From assembly GCA_903845065.1 (NCBI GenBank), contig CAIMWH010000088.1, forward strand, positions 1 to 43,584: a stretch of DNA of 43,584 nucleotides, in the 5' to 3' direction. Made by a program: the position numbers and the translations under genes. The DNA is from an uncultured Rhodospirillales bacterium (GTDB lineage: Bacteria; Pseudomonadota; Alphaproteobacteria; Acetobacterales; Acetobacteraceae). The notes beneath the pieces were generated by a model. That model was not told the origin of the DNA and made no database searches. It worked only from the letters and a program-made list of their open reading frames with translations. Within the stretch, counting starts at the first letter, position 1. Each line of letters begins with the position of its first letter. Below, in pieces: positions 38,801-41,962 of the stretch.

Positions 38801-38943
38801 GTGTCATTGCCCGGCCCCCCGGTGAGGATATCGCCGCCATCGCCGCCATGCAGCACATCATCGCCCGCGAGGCCAGCCATGCTGTCCCCGAGCCCCGTGC
38901 CGTAGAGCGTATCATTGCCAGGCGTTCCGGTGATGAGAGTCAT
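17560..38943 (-). CDS. Giant RTX (hemolysin-type calcium-binding) secreted protein, 7127 residues
   Basis: One uninterrupted frame of 21.4 kb encodes a protein of roughly 0.65-0.7 MDa made of Gly/Asp/Asn-rich nonapeptides (GGxGxDxLxGG), the beta-roll repeats that bind Ca2+ outside the cell. There is no Sec signal; the N-terminus enters the repeats at once (MTLITGTPGNDTLYG). RTX proteins of this kind leave by a type I (ABC) exporter that reads the C-terminus, here ending ETIHLANGAAVSAADVHFF. Three zones with different spacer modules are described separately. No protease, lipase or other enzymatic domain was recognised, so a structural, adhesive or surface-layer role is likely. The ATG at 38943 is followed by typical RTX text; GGGGACA upstream is a modest ribosome site. 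Codon use is GC-rich like the neighbours. No exporter genes lie in the window. Confidence 0.9.
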   Translation of the reverse strand: MTLITGTPGNDTLYGTGLGDSMAGLAGDDVLHGGDGGDILTGGPGNDTLYGENGNDTLTGGTGDDYIDGGAGSNALDYSGDTGPVSVYLNQSGYGAGYGNATDGSGGLDTLYNIGTIIGSGFGDTINATYGETLLGGAGDDSLLTGSGGYDSVLGGDGNDSLVLRASTNVSNGEGVNYGQNTVDGGAGDDVFFEVGYWNSAGGDLLTGGAGVDTYVVNPSNCCARAITTPDTVTDFTVGAGGDRIDLSVMLNDLTTEHGMAIGADPFAQGYLQYVASGADTLFQIAPNADGNWSTFLRLENVTPAQLTADNFLQPFLQAAGGSTLAGPDSSSLLTGSPYADILTGGTGNDTILGNSGDDSIDGGDGDDLLRGGAGDDTLIGGAGANTLAGGPGDDLLDVSAGTTGNIADGGAGADTLIGGVGNDTLSSSGSGSSFTSGGGSDSMGGSAPSSTFLLGDGDNTVTGGANDTVTAGSGNNNISVGANDSITAGDGNNTISAGDGATIVLGDGANYLQGNGASDTITTGAGDDTLFLGYGGHESVQAGDGNNAIYLLYSTTGPSSGLPAGSGADTVVGGAGDDVFQEVSAWANAAANQLTGGAGSDTYVIDALQNCCSRAQVTATPDVITDFAAGPGGDVLDFSHVLASLNFGGGLPAGVNPFGPYLQLIGDGAGNTLVQVDPLGQGGWQTILVLNGVAPGALDATNVVGGYVQPTVPLSLVDDGSVTTLYGTPFADTLVGAAESNTIMAGWGDDSVSGGDGNDALYGGGGDDTVDGGAGDDTLAAGAGKSDLIGGAGNDSFSAAGGSTIDYGSDVVPITVNLETNGGNTGVIDGSGGNDTLTSGAAIAGSAFDDVFNNVSYWDSSKNTTGGHLLFGGGGQDTYNLVGVENCCDLAVTPRPDSIGDFVAGAGGDIINIDAIVAALNAQSGNSHFTVGDNPFADSYLRVIDDGTGNTLLQAAPHGDGNWATVLVLRNVAQASLTADNFAGGYDPHGVGELTGGTAGDDLLTGTLNDDTLTGDAGNDTLVGLGGHDSLVGGDGDDNLSGGAGNDTLVGGAGNDTLDGGAGVNTVDYSAAPAGVSVSLSQSNYGSATNGSASDGSGGSDALYNIGRIIGSAFADTIYAPYGETIIGGDGDDAITAGTGGNDSIDAGAGDDTIDAAQGPSTGGNNYGASGHNTIAGGDGNDLFTNVSYWNNGGDLLTGGAGQNTFQLNPLEDCCGNSIVPAPDAITDFKVGVGGDILDFSPLLTALSDHFGDGSTHGFLPGGDPVSDGYIRFVSDGAGNTLVQLDLDTSGTSVQTIVVLRGVDPASLTDANLAQGTLPPTSAQFINDDASGHYLVGSVFNDTILGNGGGDTVRAGAGNDSIVGGDGNNLLYGQAGDDTLIGGTGQDTLYGGAGDDLLDGSASSQGTLLSGGSGNNTIIGTSGNDTIGASSGDDSIAAGLGNDSVSDSGGSNTVLGGEGDDTLSITGAHSSVSGDSGADTISANGDVATISGGVGADSLTLTSAHGSVAGDDGDDYIGVAAYYVTADGGAGDDTLADGGNYYDTLTGAAGDDYLQAGTGGYSSLSGGAGDDTLDAASGSSIGNNYGSVGHNTIDGGDGNDVFLNVSYWNNGGDVLIGGAGQNTYQINPLEDCCGNSIVPAPDVVTDFKAGAGGDIIDVSPLLTVLSETFGDGSSHGLLAGHDPAAGGYLRVVDDGLGNVLVQLATNGSGGWAPVLLLQNVSVASLTADNFAQPFQYLVTTPVDLVGTSGDDSLTGTAFADTIDGGDGNDTISSGGGDDSVQGGAGDDSINGGTGDDTIDGGAGNDTLYGDAGDDLIEGASGAGDDLLVGGLGNDTLLAGAGGGNDTFDGGPGNDSLDASGSTGNNSMLGGDGLDTIVGSDGNDTIDGGAGADSVSAGAGNDTITATAGDTVDGGAGSDTLHATDNSNSLMGGDGDDSLYASGSSYETMAGGAGNDSILAGTGGYDSLSGGAGDDTIDAANGATPGPNNSGYGATGHQTIDGGAGNDVFLNVSYYYGGADLLTGGGGQNTYVVNPLDDCCNRALTSTPDTVTDFVTGAGGDQIDLTSLIATLGHTQSDGSNLGLPPGENPFTDGYLRFSDDGGGNAILQLNLTPSVVPATWVTILQLNNTSSVDFSTANIVGGYDPNPGSNIVGTAGDDSLSGTTQSDTIDGLAGDDTINAGAGDDSLTGGDGDDSVLAGAGDDTVDGGLGNDTLLGGLGNDTISGGLGDDSLAGGGGDDTLDGGAGDDTLSAGAGKGSLAGGDGNDLFLNVSTQSPASGGAIVGVAMPTGSSDGSSRPFDSGIWSVSTPPSPLNDASGIGYIINPNSTTDAFTILDHVYSAANVPDPSLAVVTFHFANPTVVTGLDIVEHANGISKLHAYIGNSLGSLTDVGDVFGSLGDLTGSSQFANGAINSFSFGNGTAATYLQVVIDKTSLSNGYATYRMFPQFAPGSVVANVYTGGAGTDTYQIGWVPYDLPDEVTDFQTGAGGDVLDLTGLIGRMSGLPGGTNPFNQGYLQLVDDGSGNTLLQADMDGTGGYADWQTVLRLDGVASASFTAANFTGGYSPGGAGENWLGTSANENHSGTVNNDTIDGNGGDDTLYGGYGHDSIVAHDGNDYLQGDAGNDSLDGGAGHNTEYGGSGNDLLTGGTGSSNNYLSGDDGNDTLVAGVGGDTMYGGNGNDSLDASGATVGNYMSGDAGNDTLVGGAGDDTMLDLSGINTLSGGDGNDVFRYVGGSAAIDTYTGGSGQNTYALTWQPGEQAAEVTDFKAGAGGDVIDLSGLPMSGYVYATNPLVKGFVRVVDSGTGNALVQVDYDGGAAGYGWQTAVTLDGVSAATLTLDNFYQTFSQDGVGRTIVLAGDNQSLTGSASNDSLTGDGNNDSVNGFWGDDTLTATGNAATLSGDYGNDSLMAGAGTHGSYLQGGEGDDTLVGAVGADSLYGGNGDDSLDGTASATGESFRGDGGNDTMLGGAGDDSFDDYQGNNVFSGGGGTDIFYDVAYTGADTFTGGAGHQDTFVVNWQPWNLGTAEITDFHAGPGGDLLDLHGVWLTGWDPSTNPFTTGFMRLVADGTATDLQVDADASGATYGYTTVLKFDGTIPAVFSVANFSPSFGPFGQGLYINDTGASHVLASSSSNDTILGNGGDDTVAAGAGADYVDGGDGDDRLYGEAGDDSLIGGAGDDTLDGGAGDDTLTGNDGNDVLSDTAGTNSLDGGAGNDTFTGVSGGGINTFTGGSGQDSYVLAWSPGQPVGTVTDFAAGAGGDVININGLLGWMSGRAYFQNPFLHGYLQFAQVGADAVLQIDRDGAGGSFGWQNVLVLKNVDATTLRVENFVDTFSPDGIGETVNGTIGPDSIVGTSSNDTVDSNLGNDTLVGGYGDDSLTAGSGGSGFAQMYGAEGDDTLVGAGAFDTLSGALGNDSLSTTAATASYLTGGDGNDTLDAMAGNATLYGDAGNDLLSVEGGNSWLTGGAGDDTMTGGAGDDTFDDYQGNNVVNGGGGNDVFNDVAYSGTTVFTAGGVHQANYVLNWQPGSGALAEITDFAAGPGGDTVNINQLLGTLIGYNAGDNPFLKGYLQLVAVAGGATELRVDRDAGAGGYAPQTVIRFDGRVPGDFTWQNFNNTFAPNGMGAVVTGTPGPDGLNGTASNDTISGLQSNDSMDGGAGDDSIDGGLGDDTLVGGYGDDSLVGAGGNDTFYDYQGNNSLDGGGGNDYFQYVAYGSGADTFSGGAGADTYQVIWRPGSAADVVTDFQGGVGGDVLDMSNTFGMLSGWNGTDNPFTTGYMQLIPDGVDSLLQIDTSGTSGSSAGWTTILTLQNIAPDQVKFNNVTYYAQQFSPSGAGIFLDDSGDPHTLFGTASADTLLGEGGTDTVYGGFGADSIDGGTGNDLLYGQQGDDTVLGGDGNDSIYDDSGANSLDGGTGDDYLQGNGTLAGGDGRDTLAGNGSLDGGLGNDVLTGSGTLDGGQGNDTLTGNGLLDGGDGNDSLSDPGGATLMGGAGEDSFNGAGGPTGVSIDGGTGYDVVFFNGNYADYAVTNNLDGTFTVTDNRPGSANAPDTITNVELLNFADREFALVPTAPGIMWTDPGAGGGIDNDIEPDNGDPLILPYGGIDPVNMLAGDDTLIGMAGNDRLNAGPGDDSVDGGSGNDVLWGGSGNDTVLGAEGADTLYGGSGNDSLAGGTDADSLDGGQGNDTVAGGQGADTLSDWLGHNQMTGGLGDDSLTGSGGLVGDGGTTADAPGDDTIYGIGQLYGDYGPGDLTNTLVIGGDDVITTGDANTLVHGQGGNDTIYGNGTLFGDAGNDSINTTNDSAYGGAGNDTLIGLMYSGGVPYSGDEYLDGGAGNDCISAFWGDDTVSGGDGDDSIDAGAGNDIVDAGQGADTIIGGTGNDVIDGGTGDNVSVYFGVRARYTVVHDAKNNFYVSDNSQFNPANFNPANDGTDYVANVQILRFPNIDFEPGTFNTGIILTAAPGGDTLTGTAFDDSISGGAGNDLVRSGDGNDQVFAGGGDDTIAAGNGNDVLFGGDGDDSITAGSGDNIIDAGAGNNVVSAGAGHNSIDGGDGNNTISAGDGADWVRFGNGNNSISGGSGFDTITAGSGNNSISGGAGNDSITAMGGNNLITGDDGDDYITGSGTISGGIGNDVLIGTGLADVLDGGTGDDTVSGHGTLTGGDGNDQVSGWGAVDGGAGNDYLQVFSGTGTGGDGNDTLIATSGTGVLLSGGSGDDSLAGNTGNDTLVGGAGDDAFTTGGGNNYIFGGSGDDTVEYDGLKANFFKSLNLDGTWTITNLITGAQDTLNGVEHVTFSLGGSFDLGSGPVVGLLIVGTGFDDILTGDYGNDTILGLAGNDIINGDLGDDSIDAGDGNNVVYGDAGNDTVLAGIGDDHLYAGSGDDSVRGNDGADTMDGGSGADTLHGDDGSDSITDTIGLNLLFGDAGNDTVAGTGTLDGATGNDSLFGTGTADSLSGDEGNDSLSGHGTLLGGIGDDVLTGSGSLSGDDGSDSLTGSGTLDGGTGADWLSSGYDPHTLLLGGFGNDSLYGNGTLYGGGGQDWLRTTNDSAFGEAGDDTLQGIMYDPLGNAYSGAEYLDGGTGTDSIWGWYGDDTLMAGDGDDTLWGDQGDDSIDGSTGYDTGLYNSLRAYSSIINDGAGGYWVRDNRLFTPNNQGLDTLVGMEQLNFNDLTFTIDAPGTNTGNIADGTAGADTMVGTPWDDSISGLAGDDSLFGAAGNDLINGGSGDDTIDGATGDDVLWGGAGDDSVTGNVGDDIIYGDAGNNTLFGDVGDDTIFAGDGNNTVDGSFGDDMVFVGDGFDTITGADGNDSITAGSGDDTISGGDGNDTVVAGNGDDTIDGGNGSDNLGSGSVWGSSNLSLLTGDAGDDSLYGPGTLDGGIGNDSLHSGFNPASLLLGGVGNDTLYGQGTLWGGTGNDLLNTYNSSASGETGDDTLIGIMYTFWGYPVSGNETLDGGDGDDSLYGAWGNDVLVGGTGDDTLDGGDNADTLLGGLGADRFTGGGGDDLIMGGGLGTSNPLAVDVAVYSGSRDNYTVFVNGVIATNETLAAGLPAGRVYVYDNRNGGNGPDGKDTLIGIQELIFSDGAYVAASNPGVKIDDSASLTNDTIAGLGNTNYGGGITAPFPGAGNDTILAGFGNDSINGLSGADYIDAGAGDDTVLGGTENDLIYGQAGDDNIDAGAGDNEVHAGDGDDTVIAGDGFDFLFGDSGNDSIIAGGGDDYVDGGSGHNTLLGGDGQDTVVGGDGGNYVDAGTGNDSVATGAGNDIILGGDGRDTVDAGGGNDSLYDQVGLNLLQGGDGNDTINGRGTLMGGNGDDSFMGSTGDDSIDGGTGSNTVRYTSLRAYSTVVQDGAGGYFVIDNRIGNPANQGQDHIANVQELDFLETTYLPFPDPPFLPTSANTGTIFTVAPPAPGNPWTNANLTGTAFDDSMSGGDGNDTIDGGFGNNIVQGGSGADSITAEGTGNNVLLGGAGHDTVSGSAGDDYLDGADGPDCLMGNAGDDTVLGGFGDDTLSGGDGNDSIDGGADTNLLDGGAGNDTITGSNGPDTITGGSGNDVLIGGTGIFGNSSIDGGIGNDNISGVGNLAGGDGDDTLTGHGGDDTLDGGTGDDVLTGQGALLGGDGNDTIVGTQVDALTSGRIQYIGNGAGGTLVQVNTNVGPGPANWQTILSILDATPDKVGGSIFAPIINPFTPGISQSGNSGNDTLNGSTGNDTFSDDQGNNVFNSFGGNDVFENVSFGTGFDQYNGSAGAHQHTYVVSWAPGSTADVITGWYPGYFGQPYYGDRLDLRNVLLSLNALDGGLGNDSISGIGSLTGDAGDDTLAGDGTLDGGIGDDVLHGGARDDLLLGGAGNDILYGGAGNDSIDGGIGVNTAVYDGPRSHYTITYNGQDGSGHDQYIIVDNFADTGGALGDTDHLVNVQYAQFSDQLFTLSPSNTGLVINGSDQNDSIDGAHNSQGGPFTGGLGDTVHGFGGNDTIVGEGGDDYLYGDAGTDSLVGAAGDDTLDGGDGNDTMVGGGGNDLYVVSNPGDVVTELANEGIDTIQVELNTYNLGLGSNVENLQFIGFGNFHGIGNELANRITGGTGNDTLAGGSGDDTLDGGLSGHDSLTGGIGNDTYIVNHSGETVSEQVGQGTDTVLSSLAFYQLPTDVENLTITTGASATGWGNGGNNVIIGNVGNDSLRGGAGDDTIDGGAGDDTLTGGTGDDSLIGGLGEDTLDGGPGADSMAGGGGNDTYLVDTATDVVTEAAGGGTDTVLSSLTFYQLGANVENLTITTTASASGWGNTGDNAITGNLGNDSLRGGAGDDTLDGGDGNDSLTGGTDNDSLIGGLGADTLDGGAGKDTMAGGVGNDTYIVDNSGDVVSEAAGGGTDTVLSGLAFYQLGSQVENLVITRTIGSTGWGNTGDNAITGNVGNDSLRGGAGDDTLDGGNGNDSLTGGTGNDSLIGGLGNDSLDGGAGADIMAGGVGNDTYFIDNPGDAVVEAAGGGTDTVNVALSSYTLGTNLENMTFVGAGNFHGVGNGGANVIVGGAGNDTIDGGGSADVLTGGAGSDTFVFHAGEANGDTITDFIGSLGGGADQLVFHGYGTAAAGASFVQQTATDWQVTAAGGGVTETIHLANGAAVSAADVHFF
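17960..19190 (-). repeat. Tandem 354-bp (118-residue) repeats, VENL module
   Basis: Three near-identical protein units (EAAGGGTDTVLSSLTFYQL then VENLTITT, then GNDSLRGGAGDDTLDGG) recur at exactly 354 bp; equivalent points fall near 18350, 18704 and 19058, and a fourth related unit begins near 17996. A more distant relative lies near 19340. At DNA level the copies differ mainly at third codon positions, so this is a protein repeat kept by selection, not fresh slippage. It is part of the C-terminal zone (residues ~6500-7000) of the giant RTX gene. Confidence 0.8.
19440..27450 (-). repeat. Middle zone of RTX protein: seven 'DNR...NVE.L.F' modules
   Basis: Residues ~3830-6500. RTX runs are interrupted seven times by a ~60-residue beta module of the form Y-x-V/I...D/G-x-F/Y-x-V-x-DNR ... 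D-x-I/L-x-N/G-V/M-E/Q-x-L-x-F, for example AVTNNLDGTFTVTDNRPGS followed by ITNVELLNFADREF. Approximate nucleotide centres: 26815, 25680, 24605, 23490, 22290, 21355 and 19735. Most spacings are 0.9-1.2 kb (310-400 residues); the last is longer because a diverged TDF-type module (near 20120) is lodged in it. Similar modules are common in other RTX proteins; the regular array is notable. Confidence 0.75.
27450..38943 (-). repeat. N-terminal zone of RTX protein: twelve TDF modules
   Basis: Residues 1-~3830. Each RTX block ends in a ~150-residue module with the order DVFxNVSYWN, GDxLTGGAGxxTY, PDxxTDFxxGxGGDxxD, GYLRxxDDGxGNTLLQ, WxTVLxLxNV, LTADNF. The TDF...GGD...D part resembles the segment usually seen once near the C-terminus of type I secreted proteins. 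Modules 1-6 carry Cys-Cys before the TDF (near residues 222, 612, 888, 1215, 1633, 2039). Modules 7-12 have WxP in the same place (near residues 2475, 2763, 3025, 3250, 3530, 3738). Confidence 0.8.
31600..32125 (-). other. Non-RTX insertion domain in the giant protein
   Basis: Residues ~2274-2448 are free of RTX repeats and inserted inside TDF module 7, between its DLFLNVS and its TGGAGTDTY. The text alternates hydrophobic strands (VVTFHFANPTVVTGLDIVEH, ISKLHAYIGNSL, INSFSFGNGTAATYLQVVID) and resembles a galactose-binding-like/discoidin beta-sandwich. It may bind glycans or a surface. The fold call is inference; only the break in repeat pattern is directly seen. Confidence 0.5.
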
Positions 38944-39202
38944 CGGTTTGTCCCCACGTGTGGCATGAGGCCGATCGACAGAGGAGCACGAACGTCGAAA
39001 CGCGCCGGTTGACGACGTTCCAAGCCATAACGTTCCTGCCCGTTCGAGCGGCCCCTATGGGAGCAATGTCGCCCAATGTCGCAGAGTAAATCAATCGTTA
39101 ATCGACCCAGAAACCCCCTCCGGACGGCCTCTACACGGATATGTCAGTCATCACGCCCACCGGCGGCGATACGATTGCCCAGATTTGAGACGTTCCAGGC
39201 AA
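38944..39202. other. Upstream region of the giant RTX gene
   Basis: 259 bp between the RTX start and the stop of the adenylation gene, both on the minus strand. It has an AT-richer patch at about 39083-39105 (suitable for a promoter, but no convincing -35/-10 pair), a tandem direct repeat CAATGTCGC at about 39064-39082, and a CCACGTGTGG near-palindrome just before the RTX start. No terminator for the adenylation gene was found. Confidence 0.35.
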
Positions 39203-40732
39203 CTACCCGGCAGCCGGCGGTTGCAGCGCCTTCACCGCCATCCCGCCAAGCGCCCGCCGGTCCACCTTGCCGTTCGGAGTCTTCGGCAGCCCGCGCACGA
39301 AAAACACCCGGTCGGGGAACTTCTCCGCCGGGATGCGCGCGCGGCAATGTTGCGACAATGCCGGCGTCTGCGGCTCGCCGCGCGGCACCACGAACACAAT
39401 GAGCTTCGTATCGGCCCCATCGGTCCCCGGCACACCCACCGCCGCCGCCTCCAGCACCGTCTCGTGCCCCTGCAACACCTCCTCGATCTCCGGCATGAAG
39501 ATATCCACCCCCCGCCGGCGCGTCAGGTCGGCCAGCCGCCCCTTCAGGCGAACGAACCCGCCGCCGTCCAGCATGCCGACATCGCCCGGATAGTACCAGC
39601 CATCGCGAAACCCCTCCGCCGCCGAGGCCCCCGCGGCATCGCCATACAACCCGCCCGACACCCCCACGCCACGGCACCGCAAATGGCCAATGCCACCCGC
39701 CGCCATCGCCTGGTCCGCCCCATCGGCGATCTCCACATCAAGATCGGGGCTGATACGGCCGACGCTGTCGACATGGGCCAGCACATCGCCCGGCGCCAGC
39801 ACCGAGATGAACCCCACCGCCGCGCTGCCGTAGATCTCATACAGGTTCGGCGACAAATGCTGGATCACCGCCTGCTTCTCGGCGGCGAACATCGGCGAGG
39901 CGCCGATGAACAGCCCGCGCAACCCCGGGAACATCAGCCCCGCCGGCGCCGCGTCCGGCTTCACCATCCCGAGGAACTGCCGCAACAGCGGCGGCGTGAT
40001 CATGCAGGCGCTGTCGTCCCAGGCCTGGATATTCTTCGCCACCACCTCCGGCCGATGGTCCTCCGCCATCAGCACCGTGGCGCCGCCGATGCACAACTGG
40101 TTGGCGAGAAAGAAGAAGAACGCCGAAAATCCCATGCCGCCCACCAGCAGCAGCTTGGGCGGATTGGCCGGCGTCAGCACCGCGGGGAACAACTTCAGCG
40201 CCGCATGAAACCGCCCGAGCCACTGCGCCTGGCTGGTGGCGATGCCTTTCGGCGCGCCGGTGCTGCCCGAGGTGAGGTGGAGAAAATGCATCTCGTCCTG
40301 ATCGCGCGCCACCCGGCGATCGCCGCCCTTCGCCGCCAGCCCCTGGCGCCATTCGGGACCGATGCGATGCACCAGCGCACTGTCGTAGCCGCGCGCCTTG
40401 GGGGTGAGAAACGCCCGCGCAACCTTGAAATGAGTGATCGGGTCAACAATCGCGCCAACCGGACGTTCCGGCGGCAAGTCCAGCGGCACCGCCCCCACCC
40501 GCAGCAGCGCGAAGCTCAGCACCACGTGGTCGACCGAACTCGGCAGCGCCACCGCCACCACATCGCCGGGTCGGATGCCGAGATCATGCAGATAAACACT
40601 TGCCCGGCCTACCAGATCAGCCAGTCCGGCATAGGTAATGGTCTCATTGCCCTCGATCAGCGCGGCCGCGTTGGGCCGGCCGATGGCATGCTCGAAAATG
40701 GCATCCGACAGATTTTTCCAGCTCATATCCAT
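39203..40732 (-). CDS. ANL-superfamily acyl/aryl adenylating enzyme (AMP-binding)
   Basis: A 509-residue enzyme that activates a carboxylic acid as acyl-AMP and passes it to CoA or a carrier protein. The ATP P-loop LTSGSTGAPKG lies at about residues 153-163, the A5-type motif appears as YEIYGSAAVG, the hinge region as YYPGDVGMLDGGGFVRLKGR, and the catalytic lysine in KTPNGKVDRRAL near the end. The A4 region (GGMGFSAFFFF) lacks the Asp that holds an alpha-amino group in amino-acid adenylases, so a fatty, aryl or other non-amino acid is more likely. A strong GGAGG lies 5 bp before the ATG at 40732; a second in-frame ATG follows at 40726. It is divergent from the dehydrogenase gene, suggesting a shared control region. 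Confidence 0.85.
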   Translation of the reverse strand: MDMSWKNLSDAIFEHAIGRPNAAALIEGNETITYAGLADLVGRASVYLHDLGIRPGDVVAVALPSSVDHVVLSFALLRVGAVPLDLPPERPVGAIVDPITHFKVARAFLTPKARGYDSALVHRIGPEWRQGLAAKGGDRRVARDQDEMHFLHLTSGSTGAPKGIATSQAQWLGRFHAALKLFPAVLTPANPPKLLLVGGMGFSAFFFFLANQLCIGGATVLMAEDHRPEVVAKNIQAWDDSACMITPPLLRQFLGMVKPDAAPAGLMFPGLRGLFIGASPMFAAEKQAVIQHLSPNLYEIYGSAAVGFISVLAPGDVLAHVDSVGRISPDLDVEIADGADQAMAAGGIGHLRCRGVGVSGGLYGDAAGASAAEGFRDGWYYPGDVGMLDGGGFVRLKGRLADLTRRRGVDIFMPEIEEVLQGHETVLEAAAVGVPGTDGADTKLIVFVVPRGEPQTPALSQHCRARIPAEKFPDRVFFVRGLPKTPNGKVDRRALGGMAVKALQPPAAG

Positions 40733-40737
40733 AATCA

Positions 40738-40742
40738 CCTCC
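40738..40742 (-). promoter_or_regulatory. Strong ribosome-binding site of the divergent adenylation gene
   Basis: GGAGG on the minus strand, 5 bp before ATG 40732 and 11 bp before ATG 40726. It decides the start against the much longer open frame that runs to 40861. Confidence 0.75.
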
Positions 40743-40852
40743 CTCGAAAAGCGCACCCGTTCTCTCTCCGTCATCGTGTTGGTGCAAGAAAAATGAATGG
40801 GAGCGACACCGGTCATTGCCGCAGCCATCCCGTCGGCAGTACAGAACACGAT
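40743..40852. promoter_or_regulatory. Divergent control region of the ANL/dehydrogenase locus
   Basis: About 110 bp between the divergent starts must hold both promoters. I see no consensus boxes or clear operator. If the dehydrogenase starts at the alternative ATG 40793, the region shrinks to 50 bp. Confidence 0.35.
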
Positions 40853-41962
40853 ATGGAGCACGACCCGTACGCCGAATGCGTCGCCCGCGCGAACGCCGCG
40901 AGAAACTGGGCTGCCACCGCGGCGCCCTCACGCCGGCCTGGGCTCGACAGCGCGTCCTGGACCGCCGCCCATCGAGCCGGCTTCCTGCGACCGGCAACGC
41001 CAGGGCCCGACGCCGTCGGCGCGGCCGAGGTGATGGAAGCCCTCGGCCACGGCGGCGCCGACCGCGGCTGGTTGTTCGCGCTTGGGGCCCATTGGTTCGG
41101 GTGCTGCGCGCCATTGTCCCGCCACGCCACCCCTTCCCAGCGCGCAACCTGGGAGCCCGGCCTGCATGACGGCAGCCTGGTCGGCGCGCTCGCGGTGACC
41201 GAACCATCCGGCGGTTCCTCCTTCGACGGTATGGCCACCGCCGCCCGCCACGTGGACGGCGGTTTCCGTCTCGATGGCAGCAAGACCCTCGTCACCAACG
41301 CGCCCGACGCCGATGTACTGCTCGTGCTCGCCCGCCAATTCCCAGAACGCGGCCCTCTCGGACTGACGATGTTCGTGGTTCCCCGTACCGCGCCCGGCCT
41401 GACAATCCGCCCCATCGCTACCACCGGCCTGCCCGGCGCACCGATGGGCGACGTGGTGATGCAGGACTGCCACATCGGGCTCGACGCCACACTCGGCGCA
41501 CCGGGTGCTGGCCTGCGCGTGTTCCAGTCCGCCATGGCCTGGGAACGCACGCTGCTGCTCGCCGGTTTCCTCGGTGCGGCCGAACACGATCTCGCCCGCG
41601 CCGCCCATGCACTCGCCGACCGCAACGCCCTCGGTCACCAGGCCGTTACCCATCGCTTCGCGCGCATGCATCTTCGCCTCGCCGCCGCCCGCCACCTGCT
41701 GCATGACGCCGCCCGCAAGCTTGATGCCGGGCGCGAGGACATCACCGCCGCCGCGATGGCCAAGCTCGTTACCAGCGAAGCGGTGGTTGAATGCGCACGC
41801 GACGTGGCGCACCTGCTCGCCGGTGCGGGATGGCGCGGCGCCCCGCTCGATGCGGTGGCCGCGGTGGCCGATACCATGGGCACCCTGTTCGCCTCCGGCA
41901 CGTCCGAGGTGCAACTCGACCTCATCGCCCGTCACACCCTGGCGGTCGCGCGGCGACCATGA
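40853..41962 (+). CDS. Acyl-CoA dehydrogenase family flavoprotein
   Basis: A 369-residue enzyme predicted to desaturate an acyl thioester with FAD. Landmarks are LVGALAVTEPSGGSSFDGM (FAD/substrate loop), FRLDGSKTLVTNAPDADVLLVLAR, and the C-terminal FASGTSEVQLDLIARH. In most family members a catalytic Glu precedes that GT (YEGT); here it is Ser348. A Glu is instead present at Glu231 in MAWERTLLLAGFLG, the position used by isovaleryl-CoA and long-chain dehydrogenases and, as I recall, in the relatives that oxidise prolyl-carrier proteins. The start is uncertain: ATG 40853, or ATG 40793 for 20 more residues; neither has a strong Shine-Dalgarno. It overlaps the next gene by ATGA, implying joint work with that adenylase. 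Confidence 0.85.
   Translation: MEHDPYAECVARANAARNWAATAAPSRRPGLDSASWTAAHRAGFLRPATPGPDAVGAAEVMEALGHGGADRGWLFALGAHWFGCCAPLSRHATPSQRATWEPGLHDGSLVGALAVTEPSGGSSFDGMATAARHVDGGFRLDGSKTLVTNAPDADVLLVLARQFPERGPLGLTMFVVPRTAPGLTIRPIATTGLPGAPMGDVVMQDCHIGLDATLGAPGAGLRVFQSAMAWERTLLLAGFLGAAEHDLARAAHALADRNALGHQAVTHRFARMHLRLAAARHLLHDAARKLDAGREDITAAAMAKLVTSEAVVECARDVAHLLAGAGWRGAPLDAVAAVADTMGTLFASGTSEVQLDLIARHTLAVARRP

Noticed and set aside
17560..38943. CRISPR or satellite-like array interpretation of the short-period repeats.
   Set aside because: The ~27-bp periodicity is the codon image of RTX nonapeptides in one open frame, with no conserved repeat/unique spacer structure.
34426..39012. A 1528-codon plus-strand open frame near the RTX start.
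   Set aside because: Antisense shadow of the RTX repeats; it also runs past the RTX start only by chance.
39185..40852. Long N-terminal extension of the dehydrogenase frame.
   Set aside because: It lies wholly antisense to the adenylation gene and its leader; the family start is near 40853.
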